From NCBI GenBank assembly GCA_965203685.1, contig OZ241908.1:5785484-5849483 (forward strand): a stretch of 64,000 bases of DNA, read 5' to 3'. This DNA comes from VXYL01 sp965203685. Its GTDB lineage: Bacteria > Pseudomonadota > Gammaproteobacteria > Pseudomonadales > Azotimanducaceae. Below the pieces are notes generated by a model that saw nothing but the letters and a program-made list of their open reading frames with translations, was not told the DNA's origin and ran no database searches. Shown here in pieces: positions 24,512 through 33,904 of this stretch (position 1 is its first letter; each line of letters starts with the position of its first letter). The position numbers were made by a program, and so were the translations under genes.

Positions 24512-25927
24512 CTACGAACCCGCTGCTGCGATCTCGCGCTTGACGACCACGCGGTTCCAGTACCAAGCCAGGATGCCCAATAGTACGTTGCTGAGCGCAG
24601 TCGCCAAGAAGATGCCGACGTATCCCCAGAGGTAGTCGCCGAGAATGGCGAGAGGCACGTAGAAGGCGATCGACCGGGCGATGGAGATGGTCAGCGGCGG
24701 CAGTGGCTGGCCGAGGGCGTTGAAGCATGACGTCGCGACCTGCATCACGCCCATGAAGCCGATCGACAACGGGATGATGAGGAAGAACATGGCCGCCACT
24801 TCCCGCACGGTCTCGTTGGGATCGATCAGCCGCACCACGGCATCCCCGGCGATGGCGAGCACCACGAACGTCACCACGCCCCACGCCAGGCAGAACCAGT
24901 TGGCGAGCCGCATCGCGCGGCGGACTCTCGCGTAGTTGCGCGCGCCCCAGTTCTGCCCCACGAACGGCGAGATCGATGACGACGCGGACCACAGGACCAT
25001 GTGCACCATCGTCTCGACACGCGAGGCGACGGTATAGCCCGCGACGACCTCGTGACCGTGGCCGGCGAGCAGGCGGGTGATGACCAGCATGGACACGGGC
25101 ATGATCAGGCCACTGGCGGTTGCCGGTCCGCCGACGTGCAGGATCGCCCACCACGACTTCCAGAGATCGTCGAGCGACCAACTCACCATCCGGACGCGCA
25201 CCAGGATGACGATGTAGAGGGCGACACTGAAGACCCGCGACGCGACATACGCCCAAGCCGCACCCGCGATGCCAAGTTCCGGGAAACCCAACCAACCGAA
25301 AATCAACAACGGGCCAAGGCCGATCTGGATCACGGAGCCCGTCGTCATTACCACGCCGGGGCTCGCGGCGCTGCCGGTGGCCCGCAAGAGCGTCGAACCG
25401 ACCATGGACAGCATGAATAGGGGGAAGCCGAGCATGTAGACGCTCAAGTACTCGGTCGCCATCGAGCGCACCTCGCCTTGGGCCCCGAGCAGGGCCACGA
25501 CGTCCTCCGCGAAGACCATGCCGAAAGCGCCGGCCACCACCCCGATGATCAGCACCAGCAACTCCGCGTGAGTGACGAGGCGGGCGGCTTGTGCCCGGTC
25601 GCCGGCCCCGTAGGCGCGTGCGATCACCGACGACGCGCCGGTGCCGATGCCGCCGGCGAAGGCGAACAGGAAGATCGTGATTGGGAACGCGAAACCCATC
25701 GCGGCGAGGGCCTCCGTGCCCACGAACCCCAGGTAGATGGCTTCCGCGAAGCGCGCGAAGTTCATGGACAGCGAGCCCATGGCCATGAACGAGCCCAGGC
25801 GGACCAGGTGCCGGCCGACGCTACCCTCGGTGAAACCGGCGTACTTGATGCCGGATCGTGGTTGCGGGCGGTCGGTGTCGGCGGCGCTTACGTTTGGCTG
25901 GGACGGCGGCCCGGCGCTACGCGCCAT
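24512..25927 (-). CDS. MATE-family multidrug/metabolite exporter
   Basis: A 471-residue inner-membrane antiporter with 12 predicted helices in two similar halves. After a 45-residue Pro/Arg-rich tail the core begins LVRLGSFMAMGSLSMNFARF. GIGTGASSVIARAYGAGDRAQA in the first half and SISPFVGQNWGARNYARVRR in the second are the paired MATE signatures. It is the first gene of the MATE-amidase-kinase operon. Substrates in this family range from drugs to siderophores and are not predictable here. Confidence 0.92.
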   Translation of the reverse strand: MARSAGPPSQPNVSAADTDRPQPRSGIKYAGFTEGSVGRHLVRLGSFMAMGSLSMNFARFAEAIYLGFVGTEALAAMGFAFPITIFLFAFAGGIGTGASSVIARAYGAGDRAQAARLVTHAELLVLIIGVVAGAFGMVFAEDVVALLGAQGEVRSMATEYLSVYMLGFPLFMLSMVGSTLLRATGSAASPGVVMTTGSVIQIGLGPLLIFGWLGFPELGIAGAAWAYVASRVFSVALYIVILVRVRMVSWSLDDLWKSWWAILHVGGPATASGLIMPVSMLVITRLLAGHGHEVVAGYTVASRVETMVHMVLWSASSSISPFVGQNWGARNYARVRRAMRLANWFCLAWGVVTFVVLAIAGDAVVRLIDPNETVREVAAMFFLIIPLSIGFMGVMQVATSCFNALGQPLPPLTISIARSIAFYVPLAILGDYLWGYVGIFLATALSNVLLGILAWYWNRVVVKREIAAAGS

Positions 25928-26025
25928 GGTGGGCAGCGGCCGACGGGCGCGAGGTGAGGCGTGGCATGGAACGCAAGTATCGCACGCGACGGCGCGGTCG
26001 AGCGGTTAGGGGATTGGCGTACCTT

Positions 26026-26041
26026 GCGGCGCGGGCGCCGC
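26026..26041 (-). terminator. Strong GC hairpin after the VOC gene
   Basis: GCGGCGC-GG-GCGCCGC, a perfect 7-bp stem, nine bases past the VOC gene stop and upstream of the MATE gene. No T-run follows on the minus strand. It may shield the message end or reduce read-through into the MATE operon. Confidence 0.4.
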
Positions 26042-26049
26042 GGACGCGT

Positions 26050-26478
26050 CTACCGACGGGCTGGCACCAACTCCGTGAGAATGCCGCCGGCGCTCTTCGG
26101 GTGGAAGAATGCGGCAGTCACAACGTTTCCGTCAGGCCGCCCGCCAAGGTCGATCTGCCTCAAGCCGTTCGCCCGCAGCCGCGCGGCTTCCTCGGCAACA
26201 TCGTCGCAGCCGTAGCCCCAATGGTGTAGGCCCGGACCAAACCGCTGCAGGTACTTGAACGTGCCTGCCTCGGGAACCACGGGAATCAGCACCTCGATCC
26301 TCGTCTCGCCCAGGCCGACCTGAAACATGTAGTTGTGGGTGCCCTCAGGCGCGAAATACGCGCCATCGGGGAGGGGCGTGCTCGCGGCAAGCGAGAAGCC
26401 CAGCTTGTCCTCCAAGGTCACGCGTGCTTCGTCGATGCTGTGCGCGACGACGCCGATGTGGTCGAGTCCTACGATCAT
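26050..26478 (-). CDS. VOC/glyoxalase-fold protein, methylmalonyl-CoA epimerase-like
   Basis: A 142-residue vicinal oxygen chelate protein. GLDHIGVVAHSIDEARVTLE at the start and RIEVLIPVVPEAGTFKYLQR, then PGLHHWGYGCDDV, follow the methylmalonyl-CoA epimerase layout, including His and Glu metal ligands (H7, E65-like, H91-like, E136-like by position). The ATG at 26478 gives the family start; a longer open frame is unsupported. It stands alone and divergent in content from its neighbours, so a CoA-ester or lactoyl-type substrate is only a family guess. Confidence 0.8.
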   Translation of the reverse strand: MIVGLDHIGVVAHSIDEARVTLEDKLGFSLAASTPLPDGAYFAPEGTHNYMFQVGLGETRIEVLIPVVPEAGTFKYLQRFGPGLHHWGYGCDDVAEEAARLRANGLRQIDLGGRPDGNVVTAAFFHPKSAGGILTELVPARR

Positions 26479-26543
26479 GTTGAATCCCCTCCTGACGGCA
26501 CTCCACCCCATTGTAAGGGCGAAACACGTCCAACCGGCGAGCG

Positions 26544-29500
26544 TTACGGGATCTCGATCCGCACGAGCCCCCCGGTTACGGCGAAGTGGATGAAGCAGCC
26601 CGCCACGTCTCGGCCTGCGGCGAGCAAGGCATCCCGGTACGCGCCGAGTTGGCCCGAGTAGCGCAACGCCTCGTCGGCCCAAGCCGACGGCGGCGCTGGC
26701 GAGGACTTGTGGTCGATCACGAGCCATCCTTGCGGCGTCTCCGCCAACACGTCCACGAATCCCCTCACGACGCGCCCGTCGTCGCGGCTGTGGCTGACGG
26801 GGACCTCGACCTCGAACCGGGTCGCGCCGAGACGGTTCTTGAGATGGCGCGCAAAACGCTGGGCGATCGCCACGGCGTCTGTGCCCTCAACGCCGTCGGC
26901 GACCCCGAAGCTCTCGAGTAGCGCTCGCGCCCGTCGGACCGCCTTGGCGCGCGACACCGGGTTGACGAGTTCCGCGGCGATGACCGCATGCAGGCTATTG
27001 CCAACGTCGGCCATGTCATCGCCGCGCACGGTGACACGCTCGCCGATCTCGACGACTTCCGCGACCGTGGCCTTGACCGGCTCGATCGAAGACGGTGCCA
27101 GTGCCTCGCGCGGATAGGTCCGCCGTTCGCGGTTCTCGAACCAGCGTGGCCGGTAAGGCCGGGCCATTCCGGCGGGTTCGACGACTTCCATGGCTTCCGC
27201 GCGTGTGGGCACCGAGTACCCGTTCGGCAACTCAAGCACGTCACCGGTGGGCACAGCGAAGTCCGCCATGAAGCTGTGGTACCAGGCATCACGCTTGGGT
27301 GCCGACAAGGCGAGGACGAGGCGGTCCCGAGCGCGCGTCATGCCCACGTAGGCCAGCCGTTGCTGCTCGGCCCGGGTCTTCGCGCGACAGCGGAGGCCCT
27401 CGGCCGATTCCTCGATGGCGCTGCGTGCCGGGACGCCCCGCCTGCGCCGGCCGAAGAGGTTCGGCCAGTAGCGCAGTTCTCGACCGGCCAGCGGGTCGGC
27501 GATGTCGAAACCGGCGCTCGACTCGACGCGGACATCCCACGTCCGCAACCGTTCCTCGTACTCGAAATCGGTGCACACCACCACGGGCCACTCGAGTCCC
27601 TTGGCGCGGTGGTACGTCAGGACGTGCACCGCGTCGCCGGACGTCACGACGGGCTGCAGGTCCAGGTCGGGCGAGCTTGGATGCTCGAGCCAGAACAAGA
27701 GACCCGTCAACGTGCCGGGTTCATGGTGGGCAGCCGCGTGCTTCTCGTACTCGACGGCGAGAGCGAGGAACGCGTCGAGGTTCTTCTGACGTTGCGCGGT
27801 GCGCACATCGTCCGGGCCCCAGGCGGCGACGATGCGACGAATGTCGATCTCGTTCAGCACGCGCGCCACGGTCTCGACGGGCGAGCGCAGGGCGCTCTCG
27901 TCCCGCATGTCCTTGAGCCGACGGATGAGGGGGTGGTCGTTTTCGAGCCACGCCATGGGCTGGCCGCCGCCGTCGAGGTAGTCGAGCCGCCCGGTAAGCC
28001 ACGTCTCGGGATCCTTGCCGTCGGCGAGCATGAGGATCTCGGCGGTCGCGAGGGTGTCGGCGCGGTCGGCGAGTCGGCGCAGGCAGCTCCGCGCCAGGGT
28101 GACCTCGGGCGTCTCGAGCAGTCCCAGCAAGGTCATCTTCATTGGCGTCTGTGCGGCACGAAGCGCCTTCGCGATGAGTTCGACGTGGCTGTTCGTGCGT
28201 GCCAGCACGGCGATGTCGCCGAACGAGATTGGTCGTGTCGCCCCGGTTTCCGGGTCGACCACGGGCTCGCCGCTTGCCACCAGCCGCGCGACGCCGTCGG
28301 CGATCGCCTGGGTCCGCTCGTCGAGCGATCCGGGGAGCGCCCAAGTCGTCACCGCGGGCACATTCACCTCGGGACGCTCGGACGTCTGCACGACGGCCTC
28401 TCGCGGCATCAAGTCGAACCCGGCGTCGAACAACTCGTTGACGTAATGCACGAGCGCCGGTCGCGCACGCCAACTCGTGTCGAGCCGATCCGTCGTCGCG
28501 GCGCCCGCGGTGAGGCCTTCGAGCGTCTCGAACACCAGGGTCGGATCGCAGCCGCGGAACTCGTAGATGGCCTGCTTCACATCGCCGACGAAGATCGCCC
28601 GATCCGCCAATGCCGCGAGCTTCAGGAACAAGGCCAACTGCATGGGGTTGGTGTCTTGGAATTCGTCCACGAGGAGTAGTTCGACTTCGTCGCTCAAACG
28701 TTCGCGCACGGGCTCTTGGTCGAGTGCGTGCAGCGTGAGCTGTTCCATATCGGCGAAGTCGATCAGGCCGTGTTCGCGCTTGACGTCCGCGAAGCGCGAG
28801 AGGGAGTCCGCGGCGATGTCGAAGATGCCGGTGAGGAACTGGGCGACGTCGTCGTGGAAGCGACCGTGGCGTTCGTAGAGGCAGGCGACTTCTTGGATGG
28901 CCGTGACGTGTTGCCGGATCGCGACGGGGGCCGACGTGCCGGCGAGGCGCATCCAGGTGTACCAGGGGCAATCGGGCCTTGCGAGCAACGGCTCGGCGTC
29001 GGCCAAGGTCCGCCGGTACTTCCGTGCCCCGACCAGGCCGTCGTCGGGAATGTCGCGGATCGCGTTCTGCACGCGGTCGAGCAAGGTGGCCGTCGGGTCG
29101 ACGTCCAGCGCGTCGGGGAAGAAGGCGAGGAACGCATCAGCATTGCGCCTGCCCATCGCGCGCAAGGCCGGCGGGTCGACGTCGTTCTCACGTGCCTTGT
29201 CGGCGACGTCCTTGACTGCCGCTTGCCAGGTCGGCAGACCACGATAGGTGACGCCGAGGCGGTGCGCGAGGGCGTTCATTTCGCGGACGCGGTCGAGCGG
29301 CAGGACGTGATCGAGGGCTTGATTGAAGAACCGCGTCCCGTCGTCGATGCTCATCACGTTCATCTGCGGCGACAGGCCGAGTTCGAAAGCGAACCGCTTG
29401 AGCAGGCGTTCGCAGACGCTGTGCACGGTCCCGACGAGCGACTCCGCCGTGCGTTCGGCGAGGTCGATCCGACCGGCGGCGATCAAGCGGTCGCGGACGC

Positions 29501-29750
29501 GCTCACGCAACTCGGACGCGGCCTTGACGGTGAATGTCGTCCCCACGATGCCTTGAGGAGAGACGTTGCCGTCGACGAGCGCCCGTTCAAGCTCCTTGGT
29601 CAGTCGATAGGTCTTGCCGCTGCCGGCCCCGGCACTGATGAACGTGACATGGCGCCAGTCGTCCCGCGGTACGCGGGCCTCCTGGCCCGCAATGGACCTT
29701 GTGGCGTGCCCAAATGCGGACCTGGACGTCCGCGTACCACCGTCACTCAT
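26544..29750 (-). CDS. addA: AddA-like UvrD-family helicase-nuclease
   Basis: A 1068-residue superfamily 1 helicase. Walker A is SAGAGSGKT (39-47), Walker B VDEFQDT (361-367), followed by FVGDVKQAIYEFRG and LAYVGMTRARDRLVLALS. The C-terminus has a PD-(D/E)xK nuclease: FEVEVPVSHS, GFVDVLAE and LVIDHKSS. With its neighbour it should process double-strand DNA ends for RecA. The ATG overlaps the addB stop as ATGA. Residues 4-28 are encoded by an inserted REP-like repeat pair, and no other start lies between it and Walker A, so the repeat is translated. Intact relatives lack this extension. Confidence 0.87.
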   Translation of the reverse strand: MSDGGTRTSRSAFGHATRSIAGQEARVPRDDWRHVTFISAGAGSGKTYRLTKELERALVDGNVSPQGIVGTTFTVKAASELRERVRDRLIAAGRIDLAERTAESLVGTVHSVCERLLKRFAFELGLSPQMNVMSIDDGTRFFNQALDHVLPLDRVREMNALAHRLGVTYRGLPTWQAAVKDVADKARENDVDPPALRAMGRRNADAFLAFFPDALDVDPTATLLDRVQNAIRDIPDDGLVGARKYRRTLADAEPLLARPDCPWYTWMRLAGTSAPVAIRQHVTAIQEVACLYERHGRFHDDVAQFLTGIFDIAADSLSRFADVKREHGLIDFADMEQLTLHALDQEPVRERLSDEVELLLVDEFQDTNPMQLALFLKLAALADRAIFVGDVKQAIYEFRGCDPTLVFETLEGLTAGAATTDRLDTSWRARPALVHYVNELFDAGFDLMPREAVVQTSERPEVNVPAVTTWALPGSLDERTQAIADGVARLVASGEPVVDPETGATRPISFGDIAVLARTNSHVELIAKALRAAQTPMKMTLLGLLETPEVTLARSCLRRLADRADTLATAEILMLADGKDPETWLTGRLDYLDGGGQPMAWLENDHPLIRRLKDMRDESALRSPVETVARVLNEIDIRRIVAAWGPDDVRTAQRQKNLDAFLALAVEYEKHAAAHHEPGTLTGLLFWLEHPSSPDLDLQPVVTSGDAVHVLTYHRAKGLEWPVVVCTDFEYEERLRTWDVRVESSAGFDIADPLAGRELRYWPNLFGRRRRGVPARSAIEESAEGLRCRAKTRAEQQRLAYVGMTRARDRLVLALSAPKRDAWYHSFMADFAVPTGDVLELPNGYSVPTRAEAMEVVEPAGMARPYRPRWFENRERRTYPREALAPSSIEPVKATVAEVVEIGERVTVRGDDMADVGNSLHAVIAAELVNPVSRAKAVRRARALLESFGVADGVEGTDAVAIAQRFARHLKNRLGATRFEVEVPVSHSRDDGRVVRGFVDVLAETPQGWLVIDHKSSPAPPSAWADEALRYSGQLGAYRDALLAAGRDVAGCFIHFAVTGGLVRIEIP
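29668..29738. repeat. REP-like pair inside the AddA N-terminus
   Basis: Units at 29668-29692 (GGTACGCGGGCCTCCTGGCC-type) and 29714-29738 (inverted, ATGCGGACCTGGACGTCCGC-type). Together they encode about residues 4-28 of the AddA-like protein in frame, without a stop codon. Confidence 0.8.
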
Positions 29751-32344
29751 TGGAACGCCTCAACCCCAGTCAGCCAGCGGAACGGGTCGAACCGGTCCGG
29801 CGGCACGCGCGTTTCCAGTCCGGCGTCGGGCGGTTGAGAGCTTTCGTCGGCTGCAGCGCCGGCGTTGACTTCGATGGCGCCCTTGTTGAGCTGTTCGCGC
29901 CGCCAGTCGTAGGTGACAAGGCCTTGCTGCCAGATCTCCTCGGTCGTCAGGGTGCCGGCACCCAGCGCCTTCGGGAAGAACCGGCTGTCGGGGCCGACGA
30001 TGTTGCCGGTGGTGACGATGTAGTAGCCGGCCCATGGCCACTGTGGCCGGGCCAGCATGAACCCGTAGACGGCGAGTTGCAGGTGTTGGTTGTTCGCGAT
30101 CTCCTCCAGGCGATAAGGCTCGCTACCCCACTTGGCGTCCAGCACGGCGCGGTCACCGCGTTCGTTGGCGATCACGAGGTCGACATCGCCACGCAGCGAC
30201 CCACCGGCGAACGGTCGTTCAACGTGGAACTCGGAAGTCGCCTCCACGACATCGGCGTCGGCGAGGTGGCGCAACAGTAGCGCAAGGGCGCGCTCGAGCG
30301 TGGTGACGACTTGCTGGCGGTCGACGCCACGACCGTTCTCGAGCAACACGGCGCCTTCCCGTTCGATGAGATCGGCGATCGTGGTTCTAAGCCAAGTCGC
30401 GATGTCGGTCTCGTCGAGCGAGCGCCAGTTGGCGTTCTCCGTGAAGAAGCGCTCGAAGAGCCGATGCGCGAGGGCGCCCTTCAGCAACGGGCCGTCGGCG
30501 ACCCCGGTGATCCGGCTGCCGCGCAAGCGCGCGTGGTACTCGAGGACCCACTCGTGGGGATGGAAGTACGCCTTGGCGAGGCTCGTGTAGGACTCCGTGG
30601 CCCGGGGAGCGATTGGACGGCCTATTCGCCACCAGCGTTTCTTGGGAGGGAGCGGGGTCACGCTCATCGGCGGCGCCCGGATATCGAGAAGCGCAAGCTG
30701 GTTGGCGTCGCCGCGCAACAGTCCGTCATCGAGGCGGACTTCGAGCCAGCCGCGAAGTTGCTCTTCGATGCGGCCCCAGAGCGGGTGCCGTCCCGCGCCG
30801 TCTTCGTCGTGCACCACCAGCACCAGGCGCCGTCGGCAATTCAGCACCGGGCGCAGCCAGCCGCGTTGCTCGCCTCGAAGGCGTTGCTCCGCGGTGGGCA
30901 GTTCCGCACCTGCTGCCGCCAAGGCGGCGAGTTCCGCTTGGGTCCAGGTCGGGGTGAGATCGAGGCGCGTTGGCCTCAAGTCCCACCAATAGACGTCGTC
31001 GACCGCTTCGGCGACGTTGCCGGGATGGCTTGTTGCCCGGACGTGACCGGCTTCGGCGAACGTCGATGGATCGGGCAGGGCCCGGGTCACCTCGTCGACC
31101 AGCCTGTCCACCTCGATCTTGGCGATGTGCGTGGTGCCTCCGCCCGCGAGGCCCTCCAGCGTCGCAGCCAGTGCCTCGGCTTGGGCATACGCCGCGCCGA
31201 ATACGGCCTTGGCCTCATCGTTGGCGGCGGTGGCGATCGTTCCGGCCAGCCATGCCACGCACCGACGGGCCCGCGTACTCAGCACGTCCACGGGGGCTCC
31301 CGTGCCGACGGGGAAGCGTTCCGGTGCGACCCAGAATGCGACATCGTCGGCGTCGTCGATGGCGGACACCGCGGCGCGCCATTCCGGGCCGCCGATTCCC
31401 GGTTGAGCGGCGACCGCTTCCGCGAGCCGGCCGCGAGCCGACCACGGCAAAGGGCTGACCGGGTGGATGAGGAACTGCAGCAGTCGATGCGGATCCAGGG
31501 GCTGCCAGATCAGCGCCAGGGCGAGCTTCAGCACTTGGCTCGCGGCGCGGAACGGGGAGTAGTGCTGGAAGCCCGCGCGCGGCATGCCGACGCGCTCGAA
31601 GGCGTTGTCCAGGATGATGCCGTCGTGGGTGGCGACGGCGACGGCCTCGGTGCGAACGGGTAGGGCGCGCAGGAGTTCGGCGGTCGCCTGAGCGGTGACA
31701 TCGCGCGACACTGCCCGCAGGACGACCACCGATCCGTCGCCCTCAAGTTGTCCGGCGGGGTCGCCGTGGAGCGCGGCCTGCAGCTTGCCAAGATCTGTAC
31801 ACGGTGTTGCGGCGCCTGTTGGTTCGTCGATGGCCTCGCAGTTGAACTGGGACAGCAGGCGACGCCACATGACCGGCAGATCCTGTGCTTCGTCGAGCAG
31901 CGTGACCGTCTCCACCTGTGTGCGACGTTCCGGCACCAGCGCAAGGATGTTCCGCAGTCGCTGGCCCATGCATGGCGGCAACCGGTCCTGGGCCAATGCC
32001 TCGACGGCGGCGAGGTCGGCGAGCCGTTGCGGAACGCCGGCGGGGAAGGTGCCGTCCCAGCCGTGCAGGTACCAGCCAGACCGCCAATCGAGCAGCGTGC
32101 GAGCGACACCCACCGGGTCGACGCTGAAAGAGGCATGGTAGAAGCGCGCCAAGTCGTCGAGGTCGGCGAGGCAGCCCCGGTAGAACGCGACTTCCTCGGC
32201 GGGATGGACAGCCGCCGGGGCAAGTCCTAGGTCACTCTCCAGCAGTCGGAGAAAACCAATGGGCCCGACCGTGATCTCGCCGACCGAGTCGGTTGCCAGG
32301 TCGGGATGCAGACCATCGCGATGCAGTCCGAAACGGACCTTCAT
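29747..32344 (-). CDS. addB: AddB-like nuclease/inactive-helicase subunit
   Basis: An 865-residue partner of the AddA-like helicase. The C-terminal PD-(D/E)xK domain shows GALAHRLFERFF, then GSLRGDVDLVIANE and RAVLDAKWG (catalytic D and D-x-K). The N-terminal part resembles a degenerate helicase and has LLDEAQDLP. AddB proteins normally bind a 4Fe-4S cluster through one Cys before and three after the nuclease core, but the matching start, ESYTSLAKAYFHPHEW, has no Cys and the tail has none. I infer a cluster-free variant. ATG at 32344 was chosen over the GTG just before it. Confidence 0.78.
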   Translation of the reverse strand: MKVRFGLHRDGLHPDLATDSVGEITVGPIGFLRLLESDLGLAPAAVHPAEEVAFYRGCLADLDDLARFYHASFSVDPVGVARTLLDWRSGWYLHGWDGTFPAGVPQRLADLAAVEALAQDRLPPCMGQRLRNILALVPERRTQVETVTLLDEAQDLPVMWRRLLSQFNCEAIDEPTGAATPCTDLGKLQAALHGDPAGQLEGDGSVVVLRAVSRDVTAQATAELLRALPVRTEAVAVATHDGIILDNAFERVGMPRAGFQHYSPFRAASQVLKLALALIWQPLDPHRLLQFLIHPVSPLPWSARGRLAEAVAAQPGIGGPEWRAAVSAIDDADDVAFWVAPERFPVGTGAPVDVLSTRARRCVAWLAGTIATAANDEAKAVFGAAYAQAEALAATLEGLAGGGTTHIAKIEVDRLVDEVTRALPDPSTFAEAGHVRATSHPGNVAEAVDDVYWWDLRPTRLDLTPTWTQAELAALAAAGAELPTAEQRLRGEQRGWLRPVLNCRRRLVLVVHDEDGAGRHPLWGRIEEQLRGWLEVRLDDGLLRGDANQLALLDIRAPPMSVTPLPPKKRWWRIGRPIAPRATESYTSLAKAYFHPHEWVLEYHARLRGSRITGVADGPLLKGALAHRLFERFFTENANWRSLDETDIATWLRTTIADLIEREGAVLLENGRGVDRQQVVTTLERALALLLRHLADADVVEATSEFHVERPFAGGSLRGDVDLVIANERGDRAVLDAKWGSEPYRLEEIANNQHLQLAVYGFMLARPQWPWAGYYIVTTGNIVGPDSRFFPKALGAGTLTTEEIWQQGLVTYDWRREQLNKGAIEVNAGAAADESSQPPDAGLETRVPPDRFDPFRWLTGVEAFQ

Positions 32345-32374
32345 CACGGCGGGTCAGGCGCGATCGTGTTGTCC

Positions 32375-32773
32375 CTAGGGCGCGTCGACGACAACGGTCT
32401 TGAAGTCGGCCGGGGCGACGATCTCGAGAACCTCGAAGTCGTCGGAATAGGCGACCTCGCGGTGCTTGATCATCGGACGCTGGTTGATGCAGTCGCCCTT
32501 GCGGATCGTCTGCACGCCCTCGCCCTCGTATTCGAACTGTGCCCAGCCGTTCAACACGTAGACCATCTGGAAGTCGCACTCGTGGATGTGCCACTGCGCG
32601 ACAGCATCCTCCTCGCGCTTGCCATTGGCACGGATCACGTGCGCGATGAAGTCGCCGTTGGTTGCGGCCTTCACACCGAGATCGCGGTAGTCGAAGATTC
32701 GGCGCAAGCCTTCGGCCCATTGGGCATCCGTCGCCTGCGCGATGTTGAAGCGCCAGTCGCTGCCGGCTTCCAT
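32375..32773 (-). CDS. Cupin-domain protein
   Basis: A 132-residue single-domain cupin. AVAQWHIHECDFQMVYVLNG is cupin motif 1 with the HxH...E-like ligands, and GDCINQRPMIKHREVAYSDD is motif 2 with its His. The ATG at 32773 follows AAGGAGAGGGAC, which fixes the start. Small cupins bind a metal and act as isomerases, dioxygenases or sensors; nothing here selects one. It is divergent from the aldo/keto reductase gene 112 bases away. Confidence 0.85.
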   Translation of the reverse strand: MEAGSDWRFNIAQATDAQWAEGLRRIFDYRDLGVKAATNGDFIAHVIRANGKREEDAVAQWHIHECDFQMVYVLNGWAQFEYEGEGVQTIRKGDCINQRPMIKHREVAYSDDFEVLEIVAPADFKTVVVDAP

Positions 32774-32885
32774 GTCCCTCTCCTTGTTCGCAGGTTTCGC
32801 TTCACGTTGCGCGCTTCGCTGGCCGCCGTCAACCGCCGGGAGCATTCACCGTACAATCGGACAGGAATCGCTAAGGGGAAGCGTC

Positions 32886-33893
32886 ATGGAACACCGCAAC
32901 TTCGGCAACACGGACCTCGAATGTTCGGCAGTTGGCTTCGGGACATGGGAGATGGGCACGACCCAGTACGGGGAGATCGACATCCAGGAGGCCGTGCGTG
33001 CGGTGGAGATGGCCGTCGACCACGGCATCACGCTGTTCGACACCGCGGAGGTTTACGGCCCCTACACGTCCGAAGAGCTTCTCGCGAGGGGGTTGGGATC
33101 ACGGCGCGGTGACGTGGTGGTCGTGACCAAGGTCGGTTTCGCCTACAAGGACGATGCGAATGCGCGCGGACCGGCGGCGGTCGCCGGCCGGGATGCGTCC
33201 GCCGCGCACATCACAGCCCACACCGAGGGCTGCTTGCGCCGCCTCGACACGGACTTCCTCGACCTCTTGCTGATCCACTGGCCGGATCACAAGACCCCGC
33301 ACGACGAGACCATCGGCGCGCTCGAAGCCATGAAGGAGGCGGGGAAGATCCGCCACTACGGCGTGTCGAACTACGACGTGCCCATGATGGCGGCGTGCGA
33401 AGAGCACGGCCATCTGACCGCCAACCAGGTGGGCTACCATATGTTCGACCGCCGCATGGAGGCGGCCGTTCTGCCGTACTGCCAGGACAACGGCATCGGC
33501 TACATGGCCTACGGCAGTCTCGGCTTCGGCTTGCTCACGGGTGCCTTCACGCCCGATACCACGTTCGTGGACTGGGACTGGCGCAGCGGCGGCAAGGCGT
33601 TCGGACTGCCGCTGTTCGAAGGCGAGCACTTCCAGGCGGAACTGCGCGTGGTCGAGAAACTCAAGGAGTTCGCGGGCGATCACGGTCGATCCGTGGCCCA
33701 GCTTGCGATCGCCTGGCTGCTTGGCAACCCAGCGGTCACCGTGGGACTCGTCGGCATGCGCAACGAGCGCGAACTGACCGAGAACGTCGCAGCCGCCGAT
33801 TGGCGCTTGAGCGACGACGATCGACGCGCCATCGATGAGATCTTCGCCGCCGAAGGCGTGCCGACCTACGTGGACGCGAAACAAGCTGCCTGA
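32886..33893 (+). CDS. Aldo/keto reductase
   Basis: A 335-residue NADPH-dependent reductase of the TIM-barrel AKR superfamily. RNFGNTDLECSAVGFGTWEM opens the barrel. FDTAEVYGPYTSEELLARGL carries catalytic Asp and Tyr, VVVTKVGF the Lys, and LDLLLIHWPDH the His. The C-terminal NPAVTVGLVGMRNERELTEN binds the cofactor phosphate. The start at 32886 follows GGGGAAG. It is 11 bases upstream of a membrane protein gene. Substrate unknown. Confidence 0.92.
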   Translation: MEHRNFGNTDLECSAVGFGTWEMGTTQYGEIDIQEAVRAVEMAVDHGITLFDTAEVYGPYTSEELLARGLGSRRGDVVVVTKVGFAYKDDANARGPAAVAGRDASAAHITAHTEGCLRRLDTDFLDLLLIHWPDHKTPHDETIGALEAMKEAGKIRHYGVSNYDVPMMAACEEHGHLTANQVGYHMFDRRMEAAVLPYCQDNGIGYMAYGSLGFGLLTGAFTPDTTFVDWDWRSGGKAFGLPLFEGEHFQAELRVVEKLKEFAGDHGRSVAQLAIAWLLGNPAVTVGLVGMRNERELTENVAAADWRLSDDDRRAIDEIFAAEGVPTYVDAKQAA

Positions 33894-33904
33894 GGGAGCA
33901 GCCG

